From contig JAIELP010000004.1 in NCBI GenBank assembly GCA_019752925.1, positions 310,001 through 374,000 of the forward strand: 64,000 nt of DNA, read 5' to 3'. The stretch is from a bacterium. Its GTDB lineage: Bacteria; Bdellovibrionota; Bdellovibrionia; Bdellovibrionales; Bdellovibrionaceae. Position 1 is the stretch's first letter; each line of letters opens with the position of its first letter. The notes under the pieces were generated by a model. It did not search any database, was not told the DNA's origin, and saw nothing but the letters and a program-made list of their open reading frames with translations. Made by a program: the position numbers and the translations under genes. Shown here piece after piece: positions 7,759-16,383 of this stretch.

Positions 7759-9150
7759 ATGGAACTTCATGCACAGAAAAATAAACTGAAAATACTTATT
7801 ATCGATGATGAATCTCCGATCCGTGAAGTTCTGTCGGAAAGCCTGCGTGATGATGGTTACGAAGTAATGGTAGCAGCGGATGGTCCTTCGGGGTTAGCTG
7901 TGCTTAAAACTTTTTTACCGGACATCTGCTTTTTAGATATCTGGATGCCTAAAATGGATGGTATTGAGGTTTTAACTCAGGCTGTGCCATTACATACGAA
8001 TACATCTTTTGTAATGATATCAGGACACGGAACAATCGAAACTGCGGTTAAAGCTACAAAAATCGGTGCATGGGATTTTATCGAAAAGCCATTGTCATTG
8101 GATAAAGTTTCTATTGCCATTGATCACATTGTTAAACTTAAAGGCGAGCGCGACGAAAAAAATGCACTTTTAAATAAACTACGTAAGACGATCGCATTAG
8201 TTGGCGAATCTATTGTTATGCAAAAGATACGTGAAAACGTAACTCAATTTGCAAAAAACAATGTTCCGCTTTTTATCGAAGGTGAAATCGGCTCAGGCCG
8301 CGAACTAGCTGCGCAGAATATCCACTACATGAGTTTACGTGCCAGCGGACCATTTTCAGAAATTAACTGCAGCACTTTGCCTCAGGATTTAATTGAAATT
8401 GAATTATTTGGTATTGAAAAAGGCACTTTGCCAGGAATTGACAAAACCCGTCGCGGTAAAATTGAATTAATGAATAATGGTACTCTTTTAATTGAAGAAA
8501 TTGAAGAAATGCCGCCCATATTACAGGAAAAATTAGCGAGTTTTGTAAAAAACCAGAACTTCAAAAGATTCGGTAGTTCAGATCCGCTTAACAGTGATGT
8601 GCGGATTATTTTGACCTCTACTTTCAGTTTAGAAAATTTAAAATCAAAAAATAAAATTCATACTGAGCTGGCTTCGTTAATTGATAAGTCAAGTATGCTA
8701 ATGCCGCCATTGCGTGAAAGACCTGAAGACATCTATTCACTGGTTATTCACTTCAGCGACATTGCTGCTAAGCAAATGGCTTCTTTGCGTAAAACAATTT
8801 CAGAGCAGGGTATGAAGCTGATGCTTAAACATAGCTGGCCAGGTAATGTGCGCGAACTTAAAAATTTTATTGAGCGCGTTTATATTTTAACACCGTCTGA
8901 TTTTGTCGATGTTCATGACTTAAAATTTGCTGGTCTGATTGATAAAAAATCGGCTACGACCTCTACTGCGGCAGATTTAAATGATTTTTCTACTTTCCGC
9001 GAAGCCCGTGCAGAGTTTGAAAAAGACTTCTTAATTAAAAAAATTCAGGAAAATGGCGGTAATATTTCTAAAACAGCTGAAGCTATTGGTTTAGAAAGAA
9101 GCTATTTACACAGAAAAATTAAAGCTTATGGAATTGAGGTTACTCTATGA
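7759..9150 (+). CDS. ntrX: NtrX-like response regulator with degenerate sigma-54 activation motifs
   Basis: 463 residues: a receiver domain with acidic pocket D16-D17, phospho-acceptor D60 and K110, a central AAA+ domain, and a C-terminal Fis-type helix-turn-helix (KTAEAIGLERSYLHRKIKAYG). The AAA+ domain is altered. Walker A reads GEIGSGRE (175-182) with Arg for the usual Lys. The GAFTGA loop that contacts sigma-54 is replaced by GTLPGI (222-227). Walker B is LLIEEIEEMP instead of the usual LDEI form. The PPLRERPEDI and WPGNVRELKNF motifs remain. It probably binds DNA but does not remodel sigma-54 polymerase. Some alphaproteobacterial NtrX proteins likewise lack GAFTGA. Four bases overlap proS. 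Confidence 0.92.
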   Translation: MELHAQKNKLKILIIDDESPIREVLSESLRDDGYEVMVAADGPSGLAVLKTFLPDICFLDIWMPKMDGIEVLTQAVPLHTNTSFVMISGHGTIETAVKATKIGAWDFIEKPLSLDKVSIAIDHIVKLKGERDEKNALLNKLRKTIALVGESIVMQKIRENVTQFAKNNVPLFIEGEIGSGRELAAQNIHYMSLRASGPFSEINCSTLPQDLIEIELFGIEKGTLPGIDKTRRGKIELMNNGTLLIEEIEEMPPILQEKLASFVKNQNFKRFGSSDPLNSDVRIILTSTFSLENLKSKNKIHTELASLIDKSSMLMPPLRERPEDIYSLVIHFSDIAAKQMASLRKTISEQGMKLMLKHSWPGNVRELKNFIERVYILTPSDFVDVHDLKFAGLIDKKSATTSTAADLNDFSTFREARAEFEKDFLIKKIQENGGNISKTAEAIGLERSYLHRKIKAYGIEVTL

Positions 9151-10877
9151 AATGGTCACAAACACACATTTACACATTAAAAGAGGCTCCAGCGGATGCA
9201 GAAATACCATCTCACAAACTGATGGTACGTGCGGGTTTTATTAAAAAGCTGGCGCCGGGCCTTTACACTTACGGAAATTTAGCTTTAAGAGCTATACGTA
9301 AATTTGAAAACATCATTCGTGAAGAATTAGCCAAAGATGGTTGTGTTGAAATTTTAATGCCAATGGTCCATCCAAAAGAATTATGGATGGAAACTAATCG
9401 TTGGAATGAAATGGGTGCAGGTCTTTTAAAGTTTAAAAATCGTAATGACCATGAATTTTGTTTAGGTGCAACTCACGAAGAAGCTATCGTAGATTATGTA
9501 CGTCACGATGTTAAATCTTACCGTGATTTCCCTCGTAATATTTATCAAATCCAAACTAAATACCGCGATGAAATTCGTCCGCGTTTTGGTTTAATGCGCG
9601 GGCGTGAGTTTTCAATGAAAGACGCTTACAGCTTTGATGCTGATCAGGCAGGAGCTTTAAAAGCTTACGATGCCATGTACAAAGCCTATCAAAGAATTTT
9701 TGACCGCTTAAATTTACAATATCGTATCGTACAAGCTGACGCTGGTAATATCGGTGGTAGCCAAACTCACGAATTCCAATTGTTAGCTGATGCCGGCGAA
9801 GACGCTCTTTTAGTAAGTGATAAAACGCAGTTTGCAGCTAATATCGAAGTCTGCCCAGCCATAGATTCTGTTCCTTATAAATCACCCCATACTTCTGAGT
9901 TAGCAACTGAAAAATTTGCAACTCCCGGTGCAAAAACCATTGCTGATCTCGAAAAATTAACTTCAGTTCCGACCCATGAATTAGTAAAAACAATTTATTA
10001 TTCGGCGAATGAAGGTAACGATTCAAAAGACAAATCACTAAAAGCTTTTGCAGTGCTTTTACGTGGAAGTGATGAAGTTAATCCGATTAAAGTTAAAAAC
10101 TTTTTAAAAATGGCAAATGAGCCACGCATGCTGACGGATGATGAGGTACGCGAAGTTACAGGAGCCAGTCCGGGCTCATGCGGCCCTGTAGGACTAAAGA
10201 TACCAATATACGCTGACAATGGTGTGGAAAATTTAAAAAATTATATCGTTGGCGCCAATGAAGATGGGTTCCATTTAAAAAATGTAAACCACGGTCGTGA
10301 CTATCAAGTGAAATTCGTTGATTTAAGAATGGCTCGTGAAGGAGACAAATGCCCTGAATCTGATGGCCGTCTGAAATCTTACCGTGGTATCGAAGTGGGC
10401 CATGTTTTTTACTTGGGTCAAAAATACGCACAAAAAATGAATGGTGTTTTCTTAGATAAAAACGGTAAATCTCAGTTTTACGAAATGGGTTGTTATGGTA
10501 TCGGTGTAACAAGAACTGTTCAGGCTTGTATAGAACAAAGCCACGACCAAGACGGAATTATCTGGCCCAAAGCTATTGCCCCATACCATGTACATATTTG
10601 CCATTTAGATCCTAAAGATGAAGCAGCAACGTCCTACGTAGATAGCATTACTAAAGAGTTAGAGGCTAAAGGTATTGAAGTTCTTATCGATGATCGTGAT
10701 GAGCGTCCTGGCTTTAAGTTTAAGGATGCGGACCTATTAGGTTTTCCAGTACGCATTGTGGTAGGAAAAAAAGGTTTTGAAGCTGATCAAATTGAGGTCG
10801 TGCAAAGAAAAGGTAAAGAAGTATTTAAATTGGCAAAAAACCAAGTAATTCAAAAAGTTTTTGAATTACTGAGCTAA
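9147..10877 (+). CDS. proS: Prolyl-tRNA synthetase
   Basis: Charges tRNA-Pro. At 576 residues it is the bacterial-type class II enzyme with an editing insertion between motifs 2 and 3. Visible landmarks are the N-terminal SHKLMVRAGFIKKLAPGLYTY, the motif 2 region PRFGLMRGREFSMKDAYSF, HEFQLLADAGEDA leading into the insertion, GCYGIGVTR for motif 3, and a C-terminal anticodon-binding domain. The ATG overlaps the ntrX stop by four bases, so it closes the ribB-ntrY-ntrX-proS run and probably depends on coupling, since no independent promoter is seen. Confidence 0.97.
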   Translation: MKWSQTHIYTLKEAPADAEIPSHKLMVRAGFIKKLAPGLYTYGNLALRAIRKFENIIREELAKDGCVEILMPMVHPKELWMETNRWNEMGAGLLKFKNRNDHEFCLGATHEEAIVDYVRHDVKSYRDFPRNIYQIQTKYRDEIRPRFGLMRGREFSMKDAYSFDADQAGALKAYDAMYKAYQRIFDRLNLQYRIVQADAGNIGGSQTHEFQLLADAGEDALLVSDKTQFAANIEVCPAIDSVPYKSPHTSELATEKFATPGAKTIADLEKLTSVPTHELVKTIYYSANEGNDSKDKSLKAFAVLLRGSDEVNPIKVKNFLKMANEPRMLTDDEVREVTGASPGSCGPVGLKIPIYADNGVENLKNYIVGANEDGFHLKNVNHGRDYQVKFVDLRMAREGDKCPESDGRLKSYRGIEVGHVFYLGQKYAQKMNGVFLDKNGKSQFYEMGCYGIGVTRTVQACIEQSHDQDGIIWPKAIAPYHVHICHLDPKDEAATSYVDSITKELEAKGIEVLIDDRDERPGFKFKDADLLGFPVRIVVGKKGFEADQIEVVQRKGKEVFKLAKNQVIQKVFELLS

Positions 10878-10885
10878 GGAAGTAG

Positions 10886-11590
10886 ATGAGATTTTTAAAA
10901 AATCCTTTAATTTTAGCTTTAGATGTAGACGATAAAAGCGATGCCATGAAAATTCTGGATCATGTGGGCGACTTAGTAGGTGGCATTAAACTTGGTCCCC
11001 GAATGCTTTACCGCTACGGAGCTGAGTTAGTTACTGAAATTGCAGAAATTGCCCCAGTTTTTGTCGATAATAAATATTTTGATATTCCATCTACAATGGT
11101 AGCAGCTGTGAAAGCGAGCTTTGAGGCAGGAGCTACCTTGGTTACAGTTCATGCTCTTGCTGGTTCAACAGCCCTAAAAGAACTTCATAAACTTGAAGTT
11201 GAATTAAATCAGATACGTCCGTTCAAAATTTTAGCTGTGACTATTCTAACAAGCTGGGACCAATCTTCAATGCCCGCGAGCTTTCATTCATGGTCAGTTG
11301 AAAACCATGTTCGAAGTCTTACTCAGGAAGTTTACAGTTCTGGGCTTCGCGGACTTGTTTGTTCCGGCCATGAGCTTGAGTACTTAAATTATCCAGGATT
11401 ATTTAAAGTAACACCGGGAATACGTTTATCTACAGAGCAAAATACCCAGCAGTCAGAAGATCAAAAACGTGTAATGACGCCAAAGCAGGCGATTAAAGCC
11501 GGAGCTTCGGCACTAGTTATCGGTCGGCCGATTTTACAAGCGCATAAACCGCGAGAAACTATTTTAGATATTTTAGAAAGTTGCACTTAA
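10886..11590 (+). CDS. pyrF: Orotidine 5'-phosphate decarboxylase
   Basis: Last step of UMP synthesis. The 234-residue TIM barrel shows LALDVDD at the start, the catalytic D-x-K-x-x-D signature in VDNKYFDIPSTM, and the phosphate-binding VTPGIR near the C-terminus followed by ALVIGRPI. Length and motif order fit the group I bacterial enzyme. The start follows GGAAG after an 8-base gap from proS, and the stop overlaps the next ATG by one base. Confidence 0.96.
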   Translation: MRFLKNPLILALDVDDKSDAMKILDHVGDLVGGIKLGPRMLYRYGAELVTEIAEIAPVFVDNKYFDIPSTMVAAVKASFEAGATLVTVHALAGSTALKELHKLEVELNQIRPFKILAVTILTSWDQSSMPASFHSWSVENHVRSLTQEVYSSGLRGLVCSGHELEYLNYPGLFKVTPGIRLSTEQNTQQSEDQKRVMTPKQAIKAGASALVIGRPILQAHKPRETILDILESCT

Positions 11591-12462
11591 TGAGAAAAAA
11601 TAATTTTAAATCCAATTCACGTAAATCATCTGATCGTAACTTTTCAAAAGGCGCTGGTAAGCCAGCCTCTAAAGGTGGTGGTGGTGGGGATTATAATCCA
11701 CAAAGGCATAAGTCCGATAAATTAACTTATCCTAAATCGTGGAGACAGGTTGCCGGCACTCATGCCATTATGGAGTTGATCAACACTCATCCTAAAAGTG
11801 TTCAGGTTGTGTTGCTGCAAACTAATTTTAAATCTTCAGCCGAACTAACAGAGCTTTCGGGTATTTTAGAGTCAAAAAAAATCAAAATGGAGCAAAAGTC
11901 AGAGGCGCAATTGCAGGAAATATGCAGGTCGCATCAGGGTGCAGTCGCTTTTTCTGATCTAACACTCGAATTCGATTATGAAAATGCAAGCTGGGAAAAC
12001 AACGGCTTAGTCGTGGCTTTAGATGGAGTTGAAGATACTCAAAATTTAGGAGCCGTTCTGCGTACAAGTTGGCTCATGGGAGTAGATGGTATTATTATCC
12101 CGGAAGACCGAGCTGTTGGCTTAACGGCTAACGTACACAAGGTAGCTAGTGGCGGTGCTGAGCATGTTCCTATACACCGTACCAATCAGTTTAGTGCTCC
12201 ATTTGAAACGCTTAAGCAAGCCGGCTTTTGGGTTTTCGGACTTTCTCATAAAGCAAAAAAAACAATTTACGATCTTCAAATTCCGGAAAAAGTAATTTGG
12301 GTTTTAGGTTCAGAAGATAAAGGTTTAAGAGGACCTACGGAAAAAGCTTGCGATGAGTTGGTTTGTATTCCGCAGCTTTCGCCCAATGCTAGTTACAATG
12401 TATCTGTTTCAGCAGCTTTGGCTTTAGGTGAAACAAAACGTCAATGGTCTATAAAGAAATAA
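11590..12462 (+). CDS. SpoU/TrmH-family RNA 2'-O-methyltransferase (RlmB-like)
   Basis: SAM-dependent 2'-O-ribose methyltransferase of the SPOUT superfamily with a trefoil knot. After a basic, Gly-rich N-terminal tail (about 40 residues) comes a substrate-binding domain (QVAGTHAIMELI), then motif 1 (DGVEDTQNLGAVLRT), KVASGGAEHVPI, and motif 3 (WVLGSEDKGL through NVSVSAALAL). The arrangement resembles RlmB, which modifies 23S rRNA, but a tRNA target cannot be excluded. The ATG at 11590 overlaps the pyrF TAA by one base; an upstream TTG at 11581 is less likely. The disordered basic tail is longer than usual and may aid RNA binding. Confidence 0.9.
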   Translation: MRKNNFKSNSRKSSDRNFSKGAGKPASKGGGGGDYNPQRHKSDKLTYPKSWRQVAGTHAIMELINTHPKSVQVVLLQTNFKSSAELTELSGILESKKIKMEQKSEAQLQEICRSHQGAVAFSDLTLEFDYENASWENNGLVVALDGVEDTQNLGAVLRTSWLMGVDGIIIPEDRAVGLTANVHKVASGGAEHVPIHRTNQFSAPFETLKQAGFWVFGLSHKAKKTIYDLQIPEKVIWVLGSEDKGLRGPTEKACDELVCIPQLSPNASYNVSVSAALALGETKRQWSIKK

Positions 12463-12481
12463 CTTATAAAGAGAGGTTTAT

Positions 12482-13042
12482 ATGAAGTTCATTATTATTT
12501 TAACGACAGTATTATCTTTAAATGTTTACGCTCATAAAAAGCATGAGCACCGCGAGCACGGCGCTCATGAGCACGGAGCTGGTACTTTGGGTATTGCTTT
12601 TGAAGGCAATAAAGGAAAAATTGATTTTAAAATTCCGAGCGAAAGTATTTTCGGTTTTGAGCATGTTGCAAAAACAGAAAAAGATAAAAAAATCATGAAA
12701 GAAGCTTTGGCTAAACTCGAAAGCAAAATTACTGAAATGGTAGCTTTCGACGCCTCATTAAAATGTAGTGTGACTCATGCTAAGGTTGAAATTGCTGCTG
12801 AAGCTAAACATGAAAAAAAACACGATTCTAAAGGTCATAAGCACGAAAAAAAAGCGGAGCACAGTGATACTTTAGCCAATTTTGATGTGACTTGCGAAAA
12901 ATCACCTGTAGGAACGGAAATTACTTTTAATTTTCAAAAGCACTTTCCTAAAATCAAAGATTTAGAGGTGCAAGTAATCGTTGATAATATTCAAAAATCA
13001 ATCGAAGCGAATAAAGATAACACGAAGTTACTTTTAAAATAA
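12482..13042 (+). CDS. ZrgA/DUF2796-like periplasmic zinc-binding protein
   Basis: A short signal peptide (MKFIIILTTVLSLNVYA) is followed at once by a His-rich stretch (HKKHEHREHGAHEHGAG) and then TLGIAFEGNKGKIDFKIPSESIFGFEH, the signature of the DUF2796/ZrgA family. A second His/Lys-rich loop lies near residues 108-126. In other bacteria ZrgA-type proteins bind zinc in the periplasm and aid uptake. The role here is inferred from that family. The SD AGAGG precedes the start. The stop overlaps the next ATG by one base. No zinc transporter genes are adjacent. Confidence 0.85.
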   Translation: MKFIIILTTVLSLNVYAHKKHEHREHGAHEHGAGTLGIAFEGNKGKIDFKIPSESIFGFEHVAKTEKDKKIMKEALAKLESKITEMVAFDASLKCSVTHAKVEIAAEAKHEKKHDSKGHKHEKKAEHSDTLANFDVTCEKSPVGTEITFNFQKHFPKIKDLEVQVIVDNIQKSIEANKDNTKLLLK

Positions 13043-13665
13043 TGTATACGCCTAGCTACACTCAGCCAAAAGAAAAGCAGCAAATCGAAAATGTGGTTAC
13101 ACAGTATCCCTTTGTAACTATGATTTCGAAAGACTCAGAAGGGAAGCTGTCCATCAGTCATATTCCGGTTGTCAGCCAATTTGAAAATGGCGAATTGAAA
13201 TCGCTTAAAGGTCATTTCGCAATTCGTAATCCTCAAGTAGATCACTTAAAGAATAATAAGGACGTAACTTTAATTTTCCAAGGGCCGCATACCTACGTAA
13301 CTCCTCTCTGGTATAAATCGGGTAGAGATGTACCCACATGGAATTACTGTGTAGTTCATGTTCACGGTCAACTGCAATTTGATACGTCCTTCAGTGATAT
13401 TTGCACCAACTTAAAAGATTTAACCAAAGCCTTTGAGAAAGGACCAAAAGCTTGGCAGTTTGAATTGCCTGACGATCTCGACAATCCTGAAGCCCTAACT
13501 TCAGCAATTGTGGCCTTTACTGTGTTACCTCAAAAAATAGAAGCCAAATTTAAATTGAGCCAGAACCGTCCGCAGATAGACCGTGAAGGGGTAATTGAAG
13601 GTTTGAACTCTCGCACTGACGATATGAGCAAGGCTATCCAACAACTCATGAAGCAGAGTCTTTAA
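13042..13665 (+). CDS. PaiB-like FMN-binding protein
   Basis: 207 residues matching the PaiB / FMN-binding negative transcriptional regulator family. It begins MYTPSYTQPKEKQQIENVV and carries the split-barrel flavin-fold signature across LKGHFAIRNPQ, FQGPHTYVTPLWY and VPTWNYCVVHVHG. The Bacillus member was named as a repressor of sporulation and protease genes, but most homologues are flavin-binding proteins of unknown activity, so the regulatory label is not adopted. It is coupled to the ZrgA-like gene by a one-base overlap. Confidence 0.88.
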   Translation: MYTPSYTQPKEKQQIENVVTQYPFVTMISKDSEGKLSISHIPVVSQFENGELKSLKGHFAIRNPQVDHLKNNKDVTLIFQGPHTYVTPLWYKSGRDVPTWNYCVVHVHGQLQFDTSFSDICTNLKDLTKAFEKGPKAWQFELPDDLDNPEALTSAIVAFTVLPQKIEAKFKLSQNRPQIDREGVIEGLNSRTDDMSKAIQQLMKQSL

Positions 13666-13667
13666 GT

Positions 13668-14210
13668 TTGTCAGGGTCAGTGAAAAAGCCCCAGAAAATT
13701 TCTGTCATTGGTAACCCTTGCACGGGAAAAACCACCTTGAGCCGAGCTTTAGCCGCTCATTATGAATTGCCACTTATTCATGTTGATAGCATTCAATTTT
13801 TACCCGAAATGAAACTCAGAGATCCTTCTGAAACCCGTAAAGTTTTAGTTGAGTACTCTCTTGGTCACGAATGGATAATAGATGGGTTGGGGCCATTAAA
13901 AATTATCGAAGACAGGTTTCAAAAATCTGATTTAGTGTTGGTGATAAGAATTCCGTTTTGGAGAAATGTACTCTGGGTTATAAAACGCCAGGTTAAATCT
14001 TTATTTTCTCCGCGCGAAGAATTGCCGAAAAACTCCAAAGAAGCAAGTTTCGAACAAACCGTAAAATTATTCCGAAATATGTGGAATGTGCAGAATGGTT
14101 TATGGGTGCAGCTGGACCGTATTTTTTTACGGGACATTTATAAAAATAAAGTTCGTTACATCAGATCGGTTGTTGAATTAAATAAGATCTTAGTAAATGG
14201 TCTTGACTAA
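13668..14210 (+). CDS. P-loop kinase, FlaR/topology-modulation-like
   Basis: 180-residue P-loop NTPase with Walker A GNPCTGKTT at about residues 15-23, followed by LSRALAAHYELPLIHVDSI, as in adenylate-kinase-fold proteins often annotated as DNA topology modulation (FlaR) proteins. Substrate and role are unknown. The frame opens with TTG at 13668; a GTG at 13680 with AGGG just upstream is an alternative start. It lies two bases after the PaiB-like stop and ends that transcription unit. Confidence 0.75.
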   Translation: MSGSVKKPQKISVIGNPCTGKTTLSRALAAHYELPLIHVDSIQFLPEMKLRDPSETRKVLVEYSLGHEWIIDGLGPLKIIEDRFQKSDLVLVIRIPFWRNVLWVIKRQVKSLFSPREELPKNSKEASFEQTVKLFRNMWNVQNGLWVQLDRIFLRDIYKNKVRYIRSVVELNKILVNGLD

Positions 14211-14340
14211 TTACTCAAAAATGATCATTTACTGTGCATTCAGATTCGTTCTGTCGTCTTAAAAATCCGACATATTTCCTGTTTTTCCGAGACAAACTGC
14301 CTGTCGGAGCAAACAAAAGCTAAAGCCTAATAAAATGAGT

Positions 14341-14369
14341 TTGACCTAAGCCTAATCATCCGATAGAAA
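14341..14369 (+). promoter_or_regulatory. Promoter of the tRNA-tuf operon
   Basis: TTGACC (14341-14346) and TAGAAA (14364-14369) are spaced by 17 bases and lie 55 bases before the first tRNA. This is the best sigma-70-like match in the 214-base gap after the P-loop kinase. An inverted pair TCCGACA / TGTCGGA (14266-14272 and 14302-14308) lies upstream. Confidence 0.55.
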
Positions 14370-14424
14370 TTTCAAGTTCAGGCGTCACTGGTTCGATTTT
14401 TTTAGCCATTAGTGTCTGTGTGTT

Positions 14425-14500
14425 GCTGGTTTAGCTCAATTGGTAGAGCAGCTGATTTGTAATCAGCAGGTTGCGGGTTCGAGTCCCATAACCAGCTCCA
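14425..14500 (+). tRNA. tRNA-Thr (anticodon TGT)
   Basis: 76-base cloverleaf beginning GCTGGTT and ending AACCAGC plus a discriminator T and encoded CCA. The T arm GGTTCGAGTCC is present and the anticodon stem CTGAT/ATCAG encloses TGT. First member of a Thr-Tyr-Gly-Thr tRNA cluster ahead of tuf, the same order as the thrU-tyrU-glyT-thrT-tufB unit of enterobacteria. Confidence 0.95.
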
Positions 14501-14524
14501 AGTTTTTGCGAGTACGCATTAGTT

Positions 14525-14610
14525 GGGTAGGTGCCCGAGTGGCTAAAGGGGGCAGACTGTAAATCTGCTGGCTTCGGTCTACGAAGGTTCGAATCCTTCC
14601 CTGCCCACCA
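14525..14610 (+). tRNA. tRNA-Tyr (anticodon GTA)
   Basis: 86-base type II tRNA with a long variable arm, a seven-pair acceptor stem GGGTAGG/CCTGCCC (one G-U pair), anticodon stem CAGAC around TGTAAAT and GGTTCGAATCC in the T arm. CCA is encoded. It lies 24 bases after tRNA-Thr. Confidence 0.95.
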
Positions 14611-14658
14611 TCTTAATTAGCCGTTAGGGTGCGTAGTCTCAAGAGTTTGAAAATGTTG

Positions 14659-14735
14659 GCGGGGGTAGCTCAATTGGCTAGAGTATCTGCCTTCCAAGCA
14701 GAGGGTTGCGGGTTCGAGACCCGTTCCCCGCTCCA
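14659..14735 (+). tRNA. tRNA-Gly (anticodon TCC)
   Basis: 77-base tRNA with acceptor GCGGGGG/TCCCCGC, anticodon loop CTTCCAA (TCC) and T arm GGTTCGAGACC. CCA is encoded. Third in the tRNA cluster. Confidence 0.95.
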
Positions 14736-14800
14736 AGTTTTAAACTCTGAATTCCGAATACAGTTAACCGTATTTAGAATTCTAAACGGGTGGCAAGTAG

Positions 14801-14875
14801 GCCCGTGTAGCTCAGTGGTAGAGCACACCCTTGGTAAGGGTGAGGTCGTCGGTTCGGCTCCGATCACGGGCTCCA
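14801..14875 (+). tRNA. tRNA-Thr (anticodon GGT)
   Basis: 75-base tRNA with acceptor GCCCGTG/CACGGGC, anticodon stem ACCCT/AGGGT around the GGT anticodon, T arm GGTTCGGCTCC and encoded CCA. Last tRNA before tuf; together with the TGT tRNA it reads most Thr codons. Confidence 0.95.
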
Positions 14876-14954
14876 AATTGATGGCTTTATTGAATTAAGT
14901 ATTAATTTAGTTTTAGTAACTAAAAATTATTAACAAATCTCTGCAGGAGGACAT

Positions 14955-16145
14955 ATGTCTAAAGAGAAATTTAACCGCTCGAAACCGCATTGTAATATCG
15001 GTACTATCGGTCACGTTGACCATGGTAAAACAACTTTAACAGCAGCCATCACGACTACTCTTGCTAAACAAGGTAAAGCTCAGGCTATGTCTTACGATCA
15101 AATCGATAAGTCTCCTGAAGAAAAAGAACGTGGTATTACTATTTCTACAACTCACGTTGAGTACGAAACTGACAAACGTCACTACGCTCACGTTGATTGC
15201 CCGGGCCATGCCGATTACGTAAAAAATATGATCACTGGTGCCGCTCAAATGGATGGCGCTATCCTAGTTGTTTCTGCAGCTGACGGTCCTATGCCACAAA
15301 CTCGTGAGCATATCCTTTTAGCTCGTCAGGTTGGCGTTCCTTCACTAGTTGTTTTCATGAACAAATGTGACATGGTTGACGACAAAGAATTACTTGAACT
15401 AGTTGAAATGGAAATTCGCGAACTTTTAACTAAGTACGAATTCCCTGGTGATTCTATTCCTATCATTCAAGGTTCTGCTAAACTTGGTTTAGAAGGCGTT
15501 GATTCTGATTTAGGTACTAAATCTATCCTTAAATTAATGGAAGCTTGTGATGCTTACATTCCACAACCTGCTCGTGCAGTTGATAAAACATTCTTAATGC
15601 CAGTGGAAGACGTATTCTCAATCTCTGGTCGCGGTACTGTTGTAACTGGTCGTGTTGAGCGTGGAATCGTTAAAGTAAATGATGAAGTTGAAATCATCGG
15701 TATCCGTCCAACTACAAAAACTACTGTTACAGGTATCGAAATGTTCCGTAAGCTTTTAGATGAAGGTCAAGCTGGCGATAACTGCGGTGTTCTTTTACGT
15801 GGTACTAAAAAAGAAGACGTTGAACGTGGTCAAGTTTTAGCTAAACCAGGTTCTGTTAAACCACATAAAAAATTCAAAGGTGAGGCTTACATCCTTACTA
15901 AAGAAGAAGGTGGTCGTCATACGCCATTCTTTACAAACTACCGTCCTCAATTCTACTTCCGTACAACAGACGTAACTGGTGTTGTTACATTAAAAGCTGG
16001 AACTGAAATGGTAATGCCAGGTGATAAAGTTGAGATTAACGTTGAGTTAATCACTCCAATCGCTATGGAGCAGTCTTTACGTTTCGCGATTCGCGAAGGC
16101 GGCCGTACTGTTGGATCTGGTGTAGTAACTGAGATCTTAGAGTAA
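14955..16145 (+). CDS. tuf: Elongation factor Tu
   Basis: GTPase that delivers aminoacyl-tRNA to the ribosomal A site. The 396 residues include P-loop GHVDHGKT, the effector region [23 protein letters not shown] and the two C-terminal beta-barrel domains ending [13 protein letters not shown] strong SD (AGGAGG) lies 5 bases before ATG. Codon use is strongly biased toward GTT, GGT, CGT and TTA, as expected for a very highly expressed gene. It follows the four tRNAs, probably on one transcript, and a terminator follows. No second tuf follows fusA in this window. Confidence 0.99.
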   Translation: MSKEKFNRSKPHCNIGTIGHVDHGKTTLTAAITTTLAKQGKAQAMSYDQIDKSPEEKERGITISTTHVEYETDKRHYAHVDCPGHADYVKNMITGAAQMDGAILVVSAADGPMPQTREHILLARQVGVPSLVVFMNKCDMVDDKELLELVEMEIRELLTKYEFPGDSIPIIQGSAKLGLEGVDSDLGTKSILKLMEACDAYIPQPARAVDKTFLMPVEDVFSISGRGTVVTGRVERGIVKVNDEVEIIGIRPTTKTTVTGIEMFRKLLDEGQAGDNCGVLLRGTKKEDVERGQVLAKPGSVKPHKKFKGEAYILTKEEGGRHTPFFTNYRPQFYFRTTDVTGVVTLKAGTEMVMPGDKVEINVELITPIAMEQSLRFAIREGGRTVGSGVVTEILE

Positions 16146-16180
16146 TTACGCTTAGCGTTATAAGTACATTCAAAAAGTAC

Positions 16181-16219
16181 GCCAAGGGACAACTTAGTAG
16201 TTGTCCCTTTTGGCTTTTT
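16181..16219 (+). terminator. Terminator after tuf
   Basis: A long hairpin (GCCAAGGGACAAC with GTTGTCCC and TTTTGGC) closes a six-base loop and is followed by T5. It separates the tRNA-tuf transcript from the tRNA-Trp-secE unit. Confidence 0.85.
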
Positions 16220-16230
16220 AGAGTTATATT
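16201..16230 (+). promoter_or_regulatory. Possible promoter for tRNA-Trp-secE-nusG
   Basis: TTGTCC (16201-16206) and TATATT (16225-16230) are 18 bases apart and about 20 bases before tRNA-Trp. The -35 box lies inside the tuf terminator stem, so the promoter and terminator would overlap. Weak, by eye. Confidence 0.3.
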
Positions 16231-16250
16231 CTGCATCTTGTGTAAAGCTT

Positions 16251-16326
16251 AGGGGTGTAGCTCCAGCGGTAGAGCGAACGACTCCAAATCGTTAGGTCGT
16301 GGGTTCGAATCCCTCCGCCCCTGCCA
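16251..16326 (+). tRNA. tRNA-Trp (anticodon CCA)
   Basis: 76-base tRNA with acceptor AGGGGTG/CGCCCCT, anticodon loop CTCCAAA (CCA), T arm GGTTCGAATCC, discriminator G and encoded CCA. A tRNA-Trp gene between tuf and secE is a recurrent bacterial arrangement. Confidence 0.96.
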
Positions 16327-16383
16327 TTTGATTTTTTATAATAAAAATCAAAGGCTTAACACAAATTGAAAAAAACGGAGTTT

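Noticed and set aside
7759-9150. NtrX changes as frameshift or pseudogene
   Set aside because: The frame is intact from receiver to helix-turn-helix and the changed residues are substitutions, not shifts, so a specialised protein is more likely than decay.
14629-14898. 89- and 68-codon ORFs across the tRNA-Gly and tRNA-Thr genes
   Set aside because: They read straight through two clear tRNA genes; no SD and no protein-like composition.
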